DNA of 64,000 nt from Prevotella sp. E13-17 (GCF_022024035.1 NZ_CP091787.1:2046001-2110000), one strand, 5' to 3'. Numbered from the stretch's first letter, positions 15,854 through 24,822 are shown. A program made the numbers and translations. The notes: generated by a model from the sequence alone, not told the origin.

Positions 15854-17722
15854 CTATCTGACCTGCTTCACTTCTTCCACCCCATCAATGGCTGAAATCT
15901 GGGCAATGATGGTCTGTAGCTCATCAAATGAATGTACCGAGAATGTGATGGTACAGTTCACGATGCAGTCCACGGTGTTCGTGGTGAGTGAACCGATGGA
16001 GAGGTTCAGCTCATTGGTGATGCTGTCAATCATGTCGCTCAACAGGTGGAAGCGGTCAACAGCGAGAATCTGGATGGCTACGGGATAGAGTGCGGCAGGG
16101 CTTTCTTTGTAGTCAACGGAAACAATAGAGTCGCCTTTCTGCGAAGCCAGCCCAATGGCAATGGGACAGTTGCGCTTGTGGACGGTAATCGTGCCGTCTG
16201 CCTCCTTGAAACCGATGACTTCCTCACCGGGGATAGGATGGCAGTTGGAACAGAAGTGGAAGTTGCTCTTCTCCTGTTTGGCGAAGTACCGCTTCAGAAA
16301 GCCTTTTGCCTTGTAGGTCAGGACGTGTTCCATCCAGTCAGGCTTGGGTGTGATGTCTGCGTTAGTACCAATCTCCACGATGTCACCCCTGTGCAGTTCT
16401 GTTTTGACGGAAGCCAGTTGTCCGTTGATGCGGGCATAGTGGGCATGTTCACCGATATGGCTGTGAATCTCGAAGGCGAAGTCCAGTGCTGTAGCCCGCT
16501 TGGGGAGGTTGACAGGCTTTCCCTTGGGCGTGAAGACCAGAATGTCATCATTATAGAATGTCGTAACCACATTCTCGATGAAGTCACCCTCTTTCTGATG
16601 GAACTCCAAATCCTTCAGCACCGTGCGGAACTTTTCAATCCAGCGGCGCACATTATCCTCGCTGCGCTCTGCCACCACTCCGAGCTGGGAAGCACGTGCC
16701 ATACGTTCACTGCTGATGTGTGCCTCTTCCCAACAGCCGTAATTACTGAGCAACTGAACATGGAACGACTGGTAGCCATTTTCTTTGGGCGAGTCGATGT
16801 AGTTGATGATACCACAAGGTTTCTCGTTGAAGACATTGGTCAGACGGGAATAGATATGTAGGGCCATATCCTTCTCCTGTTCTTCATCTGTACAAGTGAA
16901 GACAACCTCCACGACGTGACGGAACGGGATGTGGCTGAAGTCATCGCCCGATTTGCGCATCTTGCGCCAGATGCTGTAAGGAGCACGGTAAACAATATTG
17001 ATTTGTGCATCTATGCCGTTCTGCTTCAGCACCTCACGGATTTTCTCCGTGAAAGCCGTCAGGCGTTTCTGCTGACTGTCTTTGTCCCTTTGGATGAGTC
17101 CAGCAATCATTTCGTACTCATGAGGGCAACGATAGCGGAAGCTCAGGTTCTCCAGCTCAATCTTTACATTGTACAGACCGAGGCGGTTAGCCAGAGGTGC
17201 ATAGAAGAAGTCGGTTTCTCCAGCAATCTTCATCTGCTTGTCGGGACGCATACTGCTCAACGTGCGCATATTGTGCAGACGGTCTGCAAGCTTCACCAAC
17301 AAGGCACGGATGTCATAGTGGATGGAGTTGAGCATCTGCTTGTAGTTGTCCACCTGCTTGGATATTTCGTAGTTGCCCGTGCTTTTCTTGGTTACGACGC
17401 TGACCAGGAAAGTCACGTCATCACCGAAACGCTGACGGATGTCATCCATCGTATAGGCCGTGTCTTCCACCACATCGTGCAGAAAAGCGGCAATGACTGG
17501 ATTAGCACCCAACTTCAACTCAATGGCTACGATGGTAGCCACGGCGATGGGATGAATGATATACGGTTCGCCCGACTTGCGCTTCTGCTCTGCATGAGCT
17601 TCGCGAGCCAGTTCAAAGGCAGCACGGATTCTTGCCATGTCCTCTGCGGACACTCTCTTTTCCATTTCCATGAAGACAATCTGTGCCTTCTCCTGGATCA
17701 TCATGTCGTAATTCTGCATCAT
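15854..17722 (-). CDS. RelA/SpoT homologue with intact hydrolase and degenerate synthetase
   Basis: A 622-residue long RSH protein: HD hydrolase (about 35-190), synthetase region (about 220-370), TGS (about 385-450) and C-terminal ACT (about 545-622). The hydrolase motifs are complete: HPIAVA, HDVVEDT (His82/Asp83) and KLADRLHNMRTL. The synthetase keeps YSIWRKM and SPKENGYQS, but the DLxAxR site reads FRHVVEV and the EVQIRT/MH region reads EAHISSERM. (p)ppGpp synthesis is therefore doubtful. The ATG at 17722 is used; the upstream TTG would add ten residues. It has its own terminator-separated promoter motif at 17778. Confidence 0.88.
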   Translation of the reverse strand: MMQNYDMMIQEKAQIVFMEMEKRVSAEDMARIRAAFELAREAHAEQKRKSGEPYIIHPIAVATIVAIELKLGANPVIAAFLHDVVEDTAYTMDDIRQRFGDDVTFLVSVVTKKSTGNYEISKQVDNYKQMLNSIHYDIRALLVKLADRLHNMRTLSSMRPDKQMKIAGETDFFYAPLANRLGLYNVKIELENLSFRYRCPHEYEMIAGLIQRDKDSQQKRLTAFTEKIREVLKQNGIDAQINIVYRAPYSIWRKMRKSGDDFSHIPFRHVVEVVFTCTDEEQEKDMALHIYSRLTNVFNEKPCGIINYIDSPKENGYQSFHVQLLSNYGCWEEAHISSERMARASQLGVVAERSEDNVRRWIEKFRTVLKDLEFHQKEGDFIENVVTTFYNDDILVFTPKGKPVNLPKRATALDFAFEIHSHIGEHAHYARINGQLASVKTELHRGDIVEIGTNADITPKPDWMEHVLTYKAKGFLKRYFAKQEKSNFHFCSNCHPIPGEEVIGFKEADGTITVHKRNCPIAIGLASQKGDSIVSVDYKESPAALYPVAIQILAVDRFHLLSDMIDSITNELNLSIGSLTTNTVDCIVNCTITFSVHSFDELQTIIAQISAIDGVEEVKQVR

Positions 17723-17777
17723 AACTTTAAACTCTAAACTTTCAACAATCAACTCTAAACTCTATCAGTATATGCTT

Positions 17778-17809
17778 AGAGAGTGCGCCAAGTAACCATT
17801 TTCTATCAG
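17778..17809 (-). promoter_or_regulatory. Two-box motif copy 2
   Basis: Minus strand: GATAGAAA, 15 bp with GGTTACTTGG, then ACTCTCT. It lies directly after the terminator of the upstream operon and 56 nt before the RSH start, where a promoter is needed. Confidence 0.6.
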
Positions 17810-17823
17810 CAAAAATGAAAAAT

Positions 17824-17847
17824 GCCCCTCAAATACTATTGAGAGGC
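17824..17847 (-). terminator. Terminator of the 22.5-17.9 kb operon
   Basis: GCCCCTCAA and TTGAGAGGC form a 9-bp stem with one mismatch. On the minus strand it is followed by ATTTTTCATTTTTG. It lies 30 bp after the PP2C stop. Confidence 0.65.
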
Positions 17848-17876
17848 AACTTCATCCGTAATATGACAAGACTACG

Positions 17877-18545
17877 CTATTCCATCTCAATAATAATGGC
17901 TGTATAGTTATCACCTGCTTTCTCTTCACAGATGGCACGATATTTCTCTGCTACCTGCTCCACGTCCTTGGCGCATTGCAAGGTGTGCAGCAGTGTTTTA
18001 TCGTCTATGGCATTATACAATCCGTCCGTGCAAAGGAGGATGCGGTCAAGCGGCTGAAGTTCCACAGTCTTAACATCCGGGACGGCATCTTCTGGATGAC
18101 GAGTGAAGAATACCCTGTTGATATAGGGCAGACTGATGGAACTGGACTCGATATGGTCAATAGTTCGATACTTGACATTGCCCATGATGTCAATGACATA
18201 GCAGCGACTGTCACCTGCATGAGCAATAGTTGCCCGCTTTCCCTCGATGCTACACATCATGAGAGTTGTCCCCATCTGATAGTAGCTGGATTTCTCGTCC
18301 AATGTCTTGCTCGCAACCTTTGCGGCATCCTGTACCTTCTGTTCAGAGTCGGACTCATCTGAGTGCTGCTGCCAGTACTCCGAGAAAGCATCACAGACTG
18401 TTTGGCTGGCAACTTCACCGCAGGAGTGGCCACCCATACCGTCACAGACTACAAACAAGGTTCGCTTGTCTGCAATCTCAACAATATTGAGACTGTCCTC
18501 GTTGTTCATCCGAGGGCCTTTCTCTGTAAACTGAATATACTTCAT
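17877..18545 (-). CDS. PP2C-family Ser/Thr protein phosphatase
   Basis: A 222-residue PPM phosphatase. The metal-binding and catalytic motifs are all present: LFVVCDGMGGHSCGEVAS, IAHAGDSRCYVI, LCTDGLYNAI and the final GDNYTAI. It would dephosphorylate Ser/Thr residues in the cytosol with Mn2+/Mg2+. The ATG at 18545 lies 9 bp after the archaemetzincin stop. No partner Ser/Thr kinase is visible in the window. It is last in the operon with ADP-ribose enzymes. Confidence 0.9.
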   Translation of the reverse strand: MKYIQFTEKGPRMNNEDSLNIVEIADKRTLFVVCDGMGGHSCGEVASQTVCDAFSEYWQQHSDESDSEQKVQDAAKVASKTLDEKSSYYQMGTTLMMCSIEGKRATIAHAGDSRCYVIDIMGNVKYRTIDHIESSSISLPYINRVFFTRHPEDAVPDVKTVELQPLDRILLCTDGLYNAIDDKTLLHTLQCAKDVEQVAEKYRAICEEKAGDNYTAIIIEME

Positions 18546-18553
18546 ACTCGATA

Positions 18554-19204
18554 TTATTTGATGTTCCACCCTTTGTTATTCAAGAATGCCTTGCACTCAT
18601 TACAGAAGGATGGTGTTTGAGAGAACTTGTTCCCATGTTCAGCATCTACCATGAAACAATGCTGATTGCTGCAATGATTCAATCCGAAGGAATGCCCCAG
18701 CTCGTGCATCATCAACTTCACCAGGTGGTCATTGCTATGCTGTTTTCCTGATGGACGAGTGGATGATATGACTGCCACGTATGCACCTACAGGGCTTACA
18801 CCGAATATGCCGTATGTAGGTGAAAGTTCATTGGCTTTGAAGATGACCTCATCTGTCAAACCCAGCACAACGTTCCCTTTGCGAAGCCTGGTTAGGTCTT
18901 TCAACAATCCTATTCCACTGTAGCGGTTCCGCACTTTATTGTAGTATTCCTTGGGCAGCACCAAAGACTCTTTCTGTATAGAGACGAACGGATAGGCTTC
19001 TTTCAGTGCATCAGCCAGCATCTGTGCTTTCTTGGCAGGAAAATCGTCATAGAGATACAGACTGATTTCTCGGACAGTTGATTTCTGTTTAACGATTTCA
19101 TTGGGCTCAGCCTCTTTTGACGGAGCGTTGCCTTTACCTCCCTGACAAGCTATAAGCATCGTACAGGATAGTAATATCAGACTTTTATAAATTGCCCTAT
19201 TCAT
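18554..19204 (-). CDS. Archaemetzincin-type zinc metalloprotease lipoprotein
   Basis: A 216-residue protein with a lipoprotein signal (TMLIACQGG, Cys20). The zinc motif HELGHSFGLNHC (from about 167) is followed by HCFM and FCNEC. That HExxHxxGxxHC-x4-CxM...CxxC pattern with structural cysteines is characteristic of archaemetzincins, here exported. It probably cleaves peptides or proteins at the cell surface. It overlaps the end of a frameshifted gene by 8 bp and is followed by the PP2C gene. Confidence 0.85.
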   Translation of the reverse strand: MNRAIYKSLILLSCTMLIACQGGKGNAPSKEAEPNEIVKQKSTVREISLYLYDDFPAKKAQMLADALKEAYPFVSIQKESLVLPKEYYNKVRNRYSGIGLLKDLTRLRKGNVVLGLTDEVIFKANELSPTYGIFGVSPVGAYVAVISSTRPSGKQHSNDHLVKLMMHELGHSFGLNHCSNQHCFMVDAEHGNKFSQTPSFCNECKAFLNNKGWNIK

Positions 19205-19732
19205 AATAATACAAATTGCCATAATTAAACGTTGTCAATGGGGATTGCACGTCATCCAACTCTTTCATCCGTATTGGTGTCTGTTCTACTCCATATGTTT
19301 CCATACAGTCCTTTAGCCGAATGGTGAACTTTTCCATTTCCGTGTCTATCTCATCCTTGGTGGCGGGCATTCCCAAATCAATAGCTTCTTGCAATTCAGA
19401 AATAATCATGCCAGAGAACAATCCATGAAGTTTGTACTTCTCTGCAAACTTGTTGGCATAGCACAAAATACCGATGCAAGTTTGTCTCGCAGGAACTGTA
19501 CATGTTTGTCTGTAATCATGAAGCGTTTGAAACTGCCATCTTTTTCTGGTTTTGAAAACAAACCATATTCATTGCCGTGTCCCAGCATCATTATGACATC
19601 ATCGGCACGGAGGGCTCGTTGGACATCAGAAGAGGTGTTTCTCTCTGTAATGCACAGCTTCACATCCTCTCGCTGCTGATACAGAAGCGAGAGGACTTGC
19701 GTGGTAGGGTCAGTGGCGTGAATGGCTATCAT
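19197..19732 (-). pseudogene. Frameshifted conserved protein (no named function)
   Basis: Two overlapping frames make one protein. The first (from 19732) reads MIAIHATDPTTQVLSLLYQQ ... VIMMLGHGNEYGLF ... FLRDKLA. The second continues as GILCYANKFAEKYKLHGLF and runs to 19197. The junction is a one-base shift near 19465-19480. The intact family is about 175 residues, with GHG and CYANKF motifs, and occurs in Bacteroidales and their phages. A sequencing error is an alternative. It sits between the ADP-ribosylglycohydrolase and archaemetzincin genes. Confidence 0.65.
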
Positions 19733-19741
19733 ATCAATTCT

Positions 19742-20806
19742 TTACATCTTTGTTACTTCACCTCTATAGAGGTCATCTGCCATATGAAGAATCAGCTCGT
19801 GCATCTCCAAGTCATCCTTGTAGAACTGAGGAATAGATTCGTACCCAATGGCTGCCCCAAGGATGTTACCTGTCACGGCTCCTGTACTGTCGCTGTCGCC
19901 ACCATGATTAACGGCAGCAATCATGGCATCTTCAAAGCTGTCGAAATGCTTCAAGGAGCAGTAGAGAGCAATAGCCAATGCTTCGTCGCCAGTCCAACCC
20001 TCGCCCAAATGACCGATATTCTCCAAGTCTGTCTTGCCATTGTCGAGCAGGAATATGGAACGTTCTGCCAACTCTGCCATACGTTCCACATCGGTGTGGT
20101 AGGCGTTGTAGTGCTTGCGAATCATGTCAACACCTTCCATAATATAGCGTTTCATGCTTTTCTGAGTTGGCTCAATATCACGCGCCAGCCTATAGATGAC
20201 GTGGGACATCAGAGCGGCAGAAATATAGCCCATTGGATGCTGGTGGGTAATTTCTGCTGCTTCACCTGCCAGCAGGTCAGCCTCCTCTATGTTCATCCTG
20301 TCTTGGACAGCCGCATACAATGGGATTGGAGCAATACGCATCACACCACCGCATCCCTTGCTGTTATTCATCGGGTCTTTCCCACGATAGATGTCATCCA
20401 ATGATGACATACAGGTATTGCCTGGCGCACGGCGATGGTTTAGTTCTGGCACATCACTTAGCCAGCAATCTCTGTACTTGGGCGATTTCTTTCCGATTTG
20501 GGTCAAATACCATTCAATGTAGGCTCTACAGATACCATACTTCAGCGAAATGCCTTGTTTCTTAGCGTTCAATAGTCCATTGGCGGTAAAGAGTGTCATC
20601 TGTGTGTCATCAGAGACAACGGCCCTACCTGCTTGCTCTGCATCTTCCAACCAGTATTGCTTTGTGTCCAAGCGAGTGATACCATGCTCACCATAGCGTT
20701 TCTGAATCTCCTCGAAGGAATATATAAACTCCACTGGATAACCCAATGCATCACCGATGGCACCGCCAATCAGCGAGCCGCGTATTCTGTCTTGTAATGT
20801 ATTCAT
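19742..20806 (-). CDS. ADP-ribosylglycohydrolase (DraG family)
   Basis: A 354-residue all-helical ADP-ribosylglycohydrolase. The binuclear metal motifs are intact: RIRGSLIGGAIGDALGYPVE at the start, VSDDTQMTLF, and NHGGDSDSTGAVTGNILGA near the C-terminus. It should hydrolyse ADP-ribose from proteins or small molecules. The start overlaps the NADAR-HAD stop by ATGA, indicating translational coupling. The operon also encodes a Cys-phosphatase, a metalloprotease and PP2C. Confidence 0.9.
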   Translation of the reverse strand: MNTLQDRIRGSLIGGAIGDALGYPVEFIYSFEEIQKRYGEHGITRLDTKQYWLEDAEQAGRAVVSDDTQMTLFTANGLLNAKKQGISLKYGICRAYIEWYLTQIGKKSPKYRDCWLSDVPELNHRRAPGNTCMSSLDDIYRGKDPMNNSKGCGGVMRIAPIPLYAAVQDRMNIEEADLLAGEAAEITHQHPMGYISAALMSHVIYRLARDIEPTQKSMKRYIMEGVDMIRKHYNAYHTDVERMAELAERSIFLLDNGKTDLENIGHLGEGWTGDEALAIALYCSLKHFDSFEDAMIAAVNHGGDSDSTGAVTGNILGAAIGYESIPQFYKDDLEMHELILHMADDLYRGEVTKM

Positions 20807-21765
20807 TGCTTTTCCGTTTTAAAATATTCAAGTACACTATTCCAATCTGGGAACTTCTCCGAACCGAATTCTATCCATTCACCAGCAAACTCACTTGTTC
20901 CGTTCTTACCCCGATCATCTATTAAGTAGTCACCCAGACACAAGTCCTTTCGATGAGTGATAACCATACGCTTGTGGAATACATCATCCAGATACATCGT
21001 CACCCACGTCACCTTGTCTGACCAAGCAGAGGGGTTCTTCCAAGGTGCTGTGGAGAGGATAAACATGTCGTAGTGCTTCTGCAACTCGTGCATGGCATCG
21101 ATGGATCCAGGCATGGGCTTCATCAGTCCGAATAGTCCGGGGATTTCGTCCAAGCGTCCTTCATATTTTTGCTTCACCTCTTCACTGACCTGAGCCAAGC
21201 CTGACTCAAAATCCACCAAAACATTGTCCATATCTACGAACACACGCTTCTTCCGCTCTACGCCCTTATCACGCTTGTCATAGTTATCTCGCAGTTCTGT
21301 GAGTATCGTGCAAAGTTCGTCTTCTGTCAAGATGGTCTTGAACGGATTACTTTCACCACGAGAATGGTAGAGTATCTGACCTCTTGTTGACATCAGTGCT
21401 GTACGGAACCTCTCGTTCTGTTCAAACATTGCCTGATATGCCCGACGGACAAGTTGCCCATATTCTTCAGATTGTCTGTCTATAGCGACACCCTTCCACC
21501 ATACTATTTGGTCTGTCTGCCAACCTGTAGAAGTCATCTTCTTGGCATTCTTGCCCTTCATGGAGCATATCTGCCTCTGTTTGTCCATATCCTTTTGTTT
21601 CAACGACTGAAGGAATCCCTCCATGCTGCCGCACACCATGCCGTCAAAACGGAATCCGTTGCTGCACAAGTTGGAAAGGACATCTGCAGGGTAATCACTC
21701 TTTGACCATATATCTACAGCCTTACCCCGCCATACTAACCACTTTATATATAATCTTCTAAACAT
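20803..21765 (-). CDS. NADAR-like domain fused to HAD 5'-nucleotidase
   Basis: A 320-residue two-domain protein. Residues about 25-160 resemble NADAR/YbiA-type domains: LSNLCSNGFRFDGMVCGSME is the SNF/VE-like core, followed by QIVWWKG and LYHSRGESNPF. These domains act on ADP-ribose linkages, including ADP-ribosyl-guanine. Residues 173-320 form a NT5C-like HAD phosphatase: VFVDMDNVLVDF (Asp178, Asp180), LSTAPWKNPSAW and LIDDRGKNG. It could process an ADP-ribosylated nucleotide in two steps (inference). It is coupled to the downstream ADP-ribosylglycohydrolase. Confidence 0.78.
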   Translation of the reverse strand: MFRRLYIKWLVWRGKAVDIWSKSDYPADVLSNLCSNGFRFDGMVCGSMEGFLQSLKQKDMDKQRQICSMKGKNAKKMTSTGWQTDQIVWWKGVAIDRQSEEYGQLVRRAYQAMFEQNERFRTALMSTRGQILYHSRGESNPFKTILTEDELCTILTELRDNYDKRDKGVERKKRVFVDMDNVLVDFESGLAQVSEEVKQKYEGRLDEIPGLFGLMKPMPGSIDAMHELQKHYDMFILSTAPWKNPSAWSDKVTWVTMYLDDVFHKRMVITHRKDLCLGDYLIDDRGKNGTSEFAGEWIEFGSEKFPDWNSVLEYFKTEKQ

Positions 21766-21769
21766 TATC

Positions 21770-22330
21770 TTACTTCTTACTCAAATTATTAATCATCTTC
21801 TTACGTTCCTTGAACACTTCAATGGGCATTGGTTCTTTGCCATCTCGTTCTGCCATATACTGATAGAAAGCGTTGAGCACACGCAAAATCTTGTTGGTGT
21901 TGTGACCATCCTCTTGTCTGTAACCCCTGATGGATGGTGGAGCAATACCTTTATCAGCTGCATAGAATACCCAATAAGTGCAGAGTGCGATGTCGGTCCT
22001 GTGAAGTCCCATGGCACAAGCAATATAGAAATCGCCCTTATCTATTTTCTCACAGAGAGTAGGAAACATTTCCACCATCTTGGCAATAGTCTCACGGTCG
22101 TTATCAATAGGATAGTGGAAGTAGTCCACTCCATACTGACGGCATAACTCTGGATATCTATCAGCGGAATAGTCTTTCCTAAGGTCTATTACTTGTCGAA
22201 GACCAGCTGCCACAACCGTCTTCCATGCGTAAGCCTGCTTATGTGACGATATGGTACGTCCTCTCACGCCTCCATATACTGGGGCTATGTCGGGGATTCC
22301 AGTCTGTATGATTCTTTCTATGTCAAGCAT
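21770..22330 (-). CDS. Cys-based (tyrosine/dual-specificity-like) phosphatase
   Basis: A 186-residue protein with the C-x5-R loop CAMGLHR (Cys105-Arg111) preceded by DKGDFYIA and a strand VIDLRKDY. This is the layout of protein tyrosine/dual-specificity phosphatases. The start overlaps the preceding basic protein gene by 13 bp, and it ends 4 bp before the NADAR-HAD start. Linkage to nucleotide and ADP-ribose enzymes means a nucleotide or RNA 5'-phosphatase role is also possible. Confidence 0.72.
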   Translation of the reverse strand: MLDIERIIQTGIPDIAPVYGGVRGRTISSHKQAYAWKTVVAAGLRQVIDLRKDYSADRYPELCRQYGVDYFHYPIDNDRETIAKMVEMFPTLCEKIDKGDFYIACAMGLHRTDIALCTYWVFYAADKGIAPPSIRGYRQEDGHNTNKILRVLNAFYQYMAERDGKEPMPIEVFKERKKMINNLSKK

Positions 22331-22512
22331 CTTACTACCCTCCTTTTATGTTTCTTCTTTCTTGTATATATCTTTTCCGACTTATGGTCCCTGTTATGCG
22401 AATGGAAGCCAGGGCCAAGCAGTTCCATTTCTGACTCACGCCCTCCACGCCTCATGGCTTTGATGACATCCAAAGTCGACGGCTTCATAGTTTTCTTTTT
22501 CAGATTCTTCAT
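22318..22512 (-). CDS. Small basic protein
   Basis: Sixty-four residues, very rich in Lys, Arg and His (MKPSTLDVIKAMRRGGRE; tail YTRKKKHKRR), suggesting nucleic-acid binding. It is first in the seven-gene operon ending in PP2C and is preceded 28 nt upstream by two-box motif copy 3. Similar short basic genes are found next to nucleotidases in Bacteroidales as far as I recall; the function is unknown. Confidence 0.6.
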   Translation of the reverse strand: MKNLKKKTMKPSTLDVIKAMRRGGRESEMELLGPGFHSHNRDHKSEKIYTRKKKHKRRVVRCLT

Positions 22513-22539
22513 TCATACTGCTTTACCTTTTATGTTATA

Positions 22540-22570
22540 AGAGAGTGGAAAGTAATCAAGTTTCTATCGA
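22540..22570 (-). promoter_or_regulatory. Two-box motif copy 3
   Basis: Minus strand: GATAGAAA, 14 bp with TGATTACTTTCC, then ACTCTCT, ending 28 nt before the ATG at 22512. It heads the operon running to the terminator at 17824. Confidence 0.6.
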
Positions 22571-22599
22571 ACTACATCATTCCTTCGCTATTTTTAACT

Positions 22600-24237
22600 C
22601 TAAGCCTTTCTTTGCACAAGTTCATCCCCAACAATTACAAATTCCTTATTGTAGTATAATGGTAGCTCTGCTAAGTCAAAATAATCAATATTCATGTGAT
22701 GTGGCAAATTAATTTTTTCAACATGGAAACAATCAAAAAACGCCTCTTTCCCAATTTTTTGAAGACTCTGAGGAAGTACGATTTCCTTCAGACATCCAAA
22801 ACTTTCAAAAGCATTTTCCCCAATATAAGTAATCCCCTCACTAATCCTCAATTTGTTTGGCATAACTCCATACCTATCACATCCGACCCAAGGTGCTTGA
22901 CCTTCACCTGTATATGAAAGCCAGTGGTTAATATAGTCAGGCATACGTCCATTACCGGAAATTTCTAATATGCCGTTAGAATATAACCTCCATATGAGAC
23001 CTTCCCCAAATCTCTCCTGATGCAACATACGACCATCTGAAACATTGTCATTTACCCTTATTGAAGATTCTTGCCAGTTCTCCATACGATATAGACTCTT
23101 TTCTGATAGTACCTTTACTGTATCTACTGATGAGGATTCCTTGTTGCCCGTGTGGTCAAATTCTTCTGCAAAAGGTCTAAAGTTACCAACAGGATTGTGC
23201 TTCTGATGAGCATTGTGGTCATCGAGGATGGCAAACACAATAAAACGATATCTGTTCTTGAATTCAGGTTCATCCATCACTTCATGGAAGAGACTGGCTA
23301 CATGACGGGGGGGATTCCTACGACTGGCCATGTTCAGCACAGCAGGGTTATATCCTTGTTCTTTTAATTCCACACCTGCATACAGGCAGTCAATGTTCTT
23401 TACCTCTACTATCGTCTGTTCACCGCACTCTGCCTTTTCAACCATAGGAATCTCATGGTCGTAGAACACGGTGTGACGCATCATGTCCGAATCATTCGGA
23501 AAGGTATATTCAACACCACTCTCTGCCACATAATGACCTTGGTTCACAATCTCCACCGTATTACGAAACTCCTTTGTACGCAGTTCCTTCACTTGATAGT
23601 ATGCCACCTGGTCACTTGCTTTCACTCTTTCCATCAAGGCACGGTACTTTTCAAGGAAGTCCTTCTCATGGTTCCATGAACAAACAGGGATATCTTTTAC
23701 AACTACGTATCTATGCTCACTTTTGAGATAAGCAACATATTCCGTTTTTTCTTCCCGGGTCATTCTCTCCATCTTTTTCACATCCTCATCGAAGAATTTG
23801 ATTTTCACTGCCTTGAATTTCATTGTGGCCATATCATTATTTAACCAATAGCCCAAATATTCAACAAAGGCCTTGGGCAAGATGATGTTCTCCACGTCAA
23901 TGGCAGTCTGAAACAACGGAGCAATCTCCTCAACCTTGAATCCTGCAATTCCACAACCTATCTGGGTTACATAGAATTTAAGATCTGTACGAGTCCGTGC
24001 AAAACGAATGAAATCATCTACGTATGGCTTGATGGTTTCAACTCCACCTTGCATCGTTGGAATGGCGTAACTCTGCCCTTGTATGCCAACGCCCTGCCCC
24101 CATATCGCGCCAAAACGATTATAGGCAAGTCGTGCCGCACCACCACCATGCGCCCCTGCGAGGTTGCTACCAAAGACAAATATCTCATTCGGCTTCAGCT
24201 CCGTAATTCTTTCGAGCGTATATTCTCTGTTGTACAT
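22600..24237 (-). CDS. Macro-like / deleted PARG-like / LRR multidomain protein
   Basis: A 545-residue protein. Residues 15-135 match a macro-like module (IFVFGSNLAGAHGGGAARLA, YVTQIGCGIAGF). Residues 155-360 resemble TIGR02452-type PARG-like proteins: the N-terminal part (VSxLRTKEFRNTVEIVNQGH-like) is present and the C-terminal part is clear (PPRHVASLFHEVM, FAILDDHN). The join VLNMASRRNPPRHVA (301-314) skips the expected glycine-rich and QEE catalytic segment. Residues about 460-520 hold one BspA-type leucine-rich unit (ITYIGENAFESFGCLKEIVL). The N-terminal macro-like domain may be the only active part. Confidence 0.7.
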   Translation of the reverse strand: MYNREYTLERITELKPNEIFVFGSNLAGAHGGGAARLAYNRFGAIWGQGVGIQGQSYAIPTMQGGVETIKPYVDDFIRFARTRTDLKFYVTQIGCGIAGFKVEEIAPLFQTAIDVENIILPKAFVEYLGYWLNNDMATMKFKAVKIKFFDEDVKKMERMTREEKTEYVAYLKSEHRYVVVKDIPVCSWNHEKDFLEKYRALMERVKASDQVAYYQVKELRTKEFRNTVEIVNQGHYVAESGVEYTFPNDSDMMRHTVFYDHEIPMVEKAECGEQTIVEVKNIDCLYAGVELKEQGYNPAVLNMASRRNPPRHVASLFHEVMDEPEFKNRYRFIVFAILDDHNAHQKHNPVGNFRPFAEEFDHTGNKESSSVDTVKVLSEKSLYRMENWQESSIRVNDNVSDGRMLHQERFGEGLIWRLYSNGILEISGNGRMPDYINHWLSYTGEGQAPWVGCDRYGVMPNKLRISEGITYIGENAFESFGCLKEIVLPQSLQKIGKEAFFDCFHVEKINLPHHMNIDYFDLAELPLYYNKEFVIVGDELVQRKA

Positions 24238-24243
24238 ATTCTT

Positions 24244-24810
24244 CTACTGTCTTGATTTTACAATTCTTTCCGCTTCTTTACGCATCTTATCTAATTCGCC
24301 ATAGCATTCATTGATGTTCTTGAACTTCACCACGACCTTGGCATTCTGGTCAATGAAGCCATAGATTTCTATTTCTTCATCATCTGTCATCCCATAACCA
24401 TCTTCGTCCATGTAGTAGCGACCATCGGGATTGAGCTGCCAACTGACTTCTGCCACTCCGTTCTCAAAATGACAAATGAATGAAGGGAAATGAAAAGAGA
24501 GTGCCCTTGCTGTGGAAATGGCATCTTCGGGTAAATTCTTCAGCGACTCCCAATCAATATCATCCTCTGTGACAGTTACAAGGTTTTGTTCCTTGTCCAT
24601 GAACTCGTATGCACATTTGGTATTGTGGTTGATAAGAAAACGATGTTTCCACCATCCCCACATCGTTTCACCAATCACAGCCATACCCTCACCGAGGTCT
24701 GAATACTCATAAGGACGTTGCTTGTATTCATCGGTATTCAAGACTTCGTAGAGTTTTTCTTCATCACTCTCATGTCCCATCATTTTGCTGATTATGTCGT
24801 ATATGCTCAT
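24244..24810 (-). CDS. Hypothetical acidic protein
   Basis: 188 residues, acidic, with aromatic-rich strands (ETMWGWWKHRFLINHN; FICHFENGVAEVSWQL) and a helical end. No signal peptide or transmembrane segment is seen. It ends 7 bp before the macro-like gene and starts 13 bp after the preceding gene, so all three are cotranscribed. I do not recognise it. Confidence 0.6.
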   Translation of the reverse strand: MSIYDIISKMMGHESDEEKLYEVLNTDEYKQRPYEYSDLGEGMAVIGETMWGWWKHRFLINHNTKCAYEFMDKEQNLVTVTEDDIDWESLKNLPEDAISTARALSFHFPSFICHFENGVAEVSWQLNPDGRYYMDEDGYGMTDDEEIEIYGFIDQNAKVVVKFKNINECYGELDKMRKEAERIVKSRQ

Positions 24811-24822
24811 AGCGTTTCGTGT

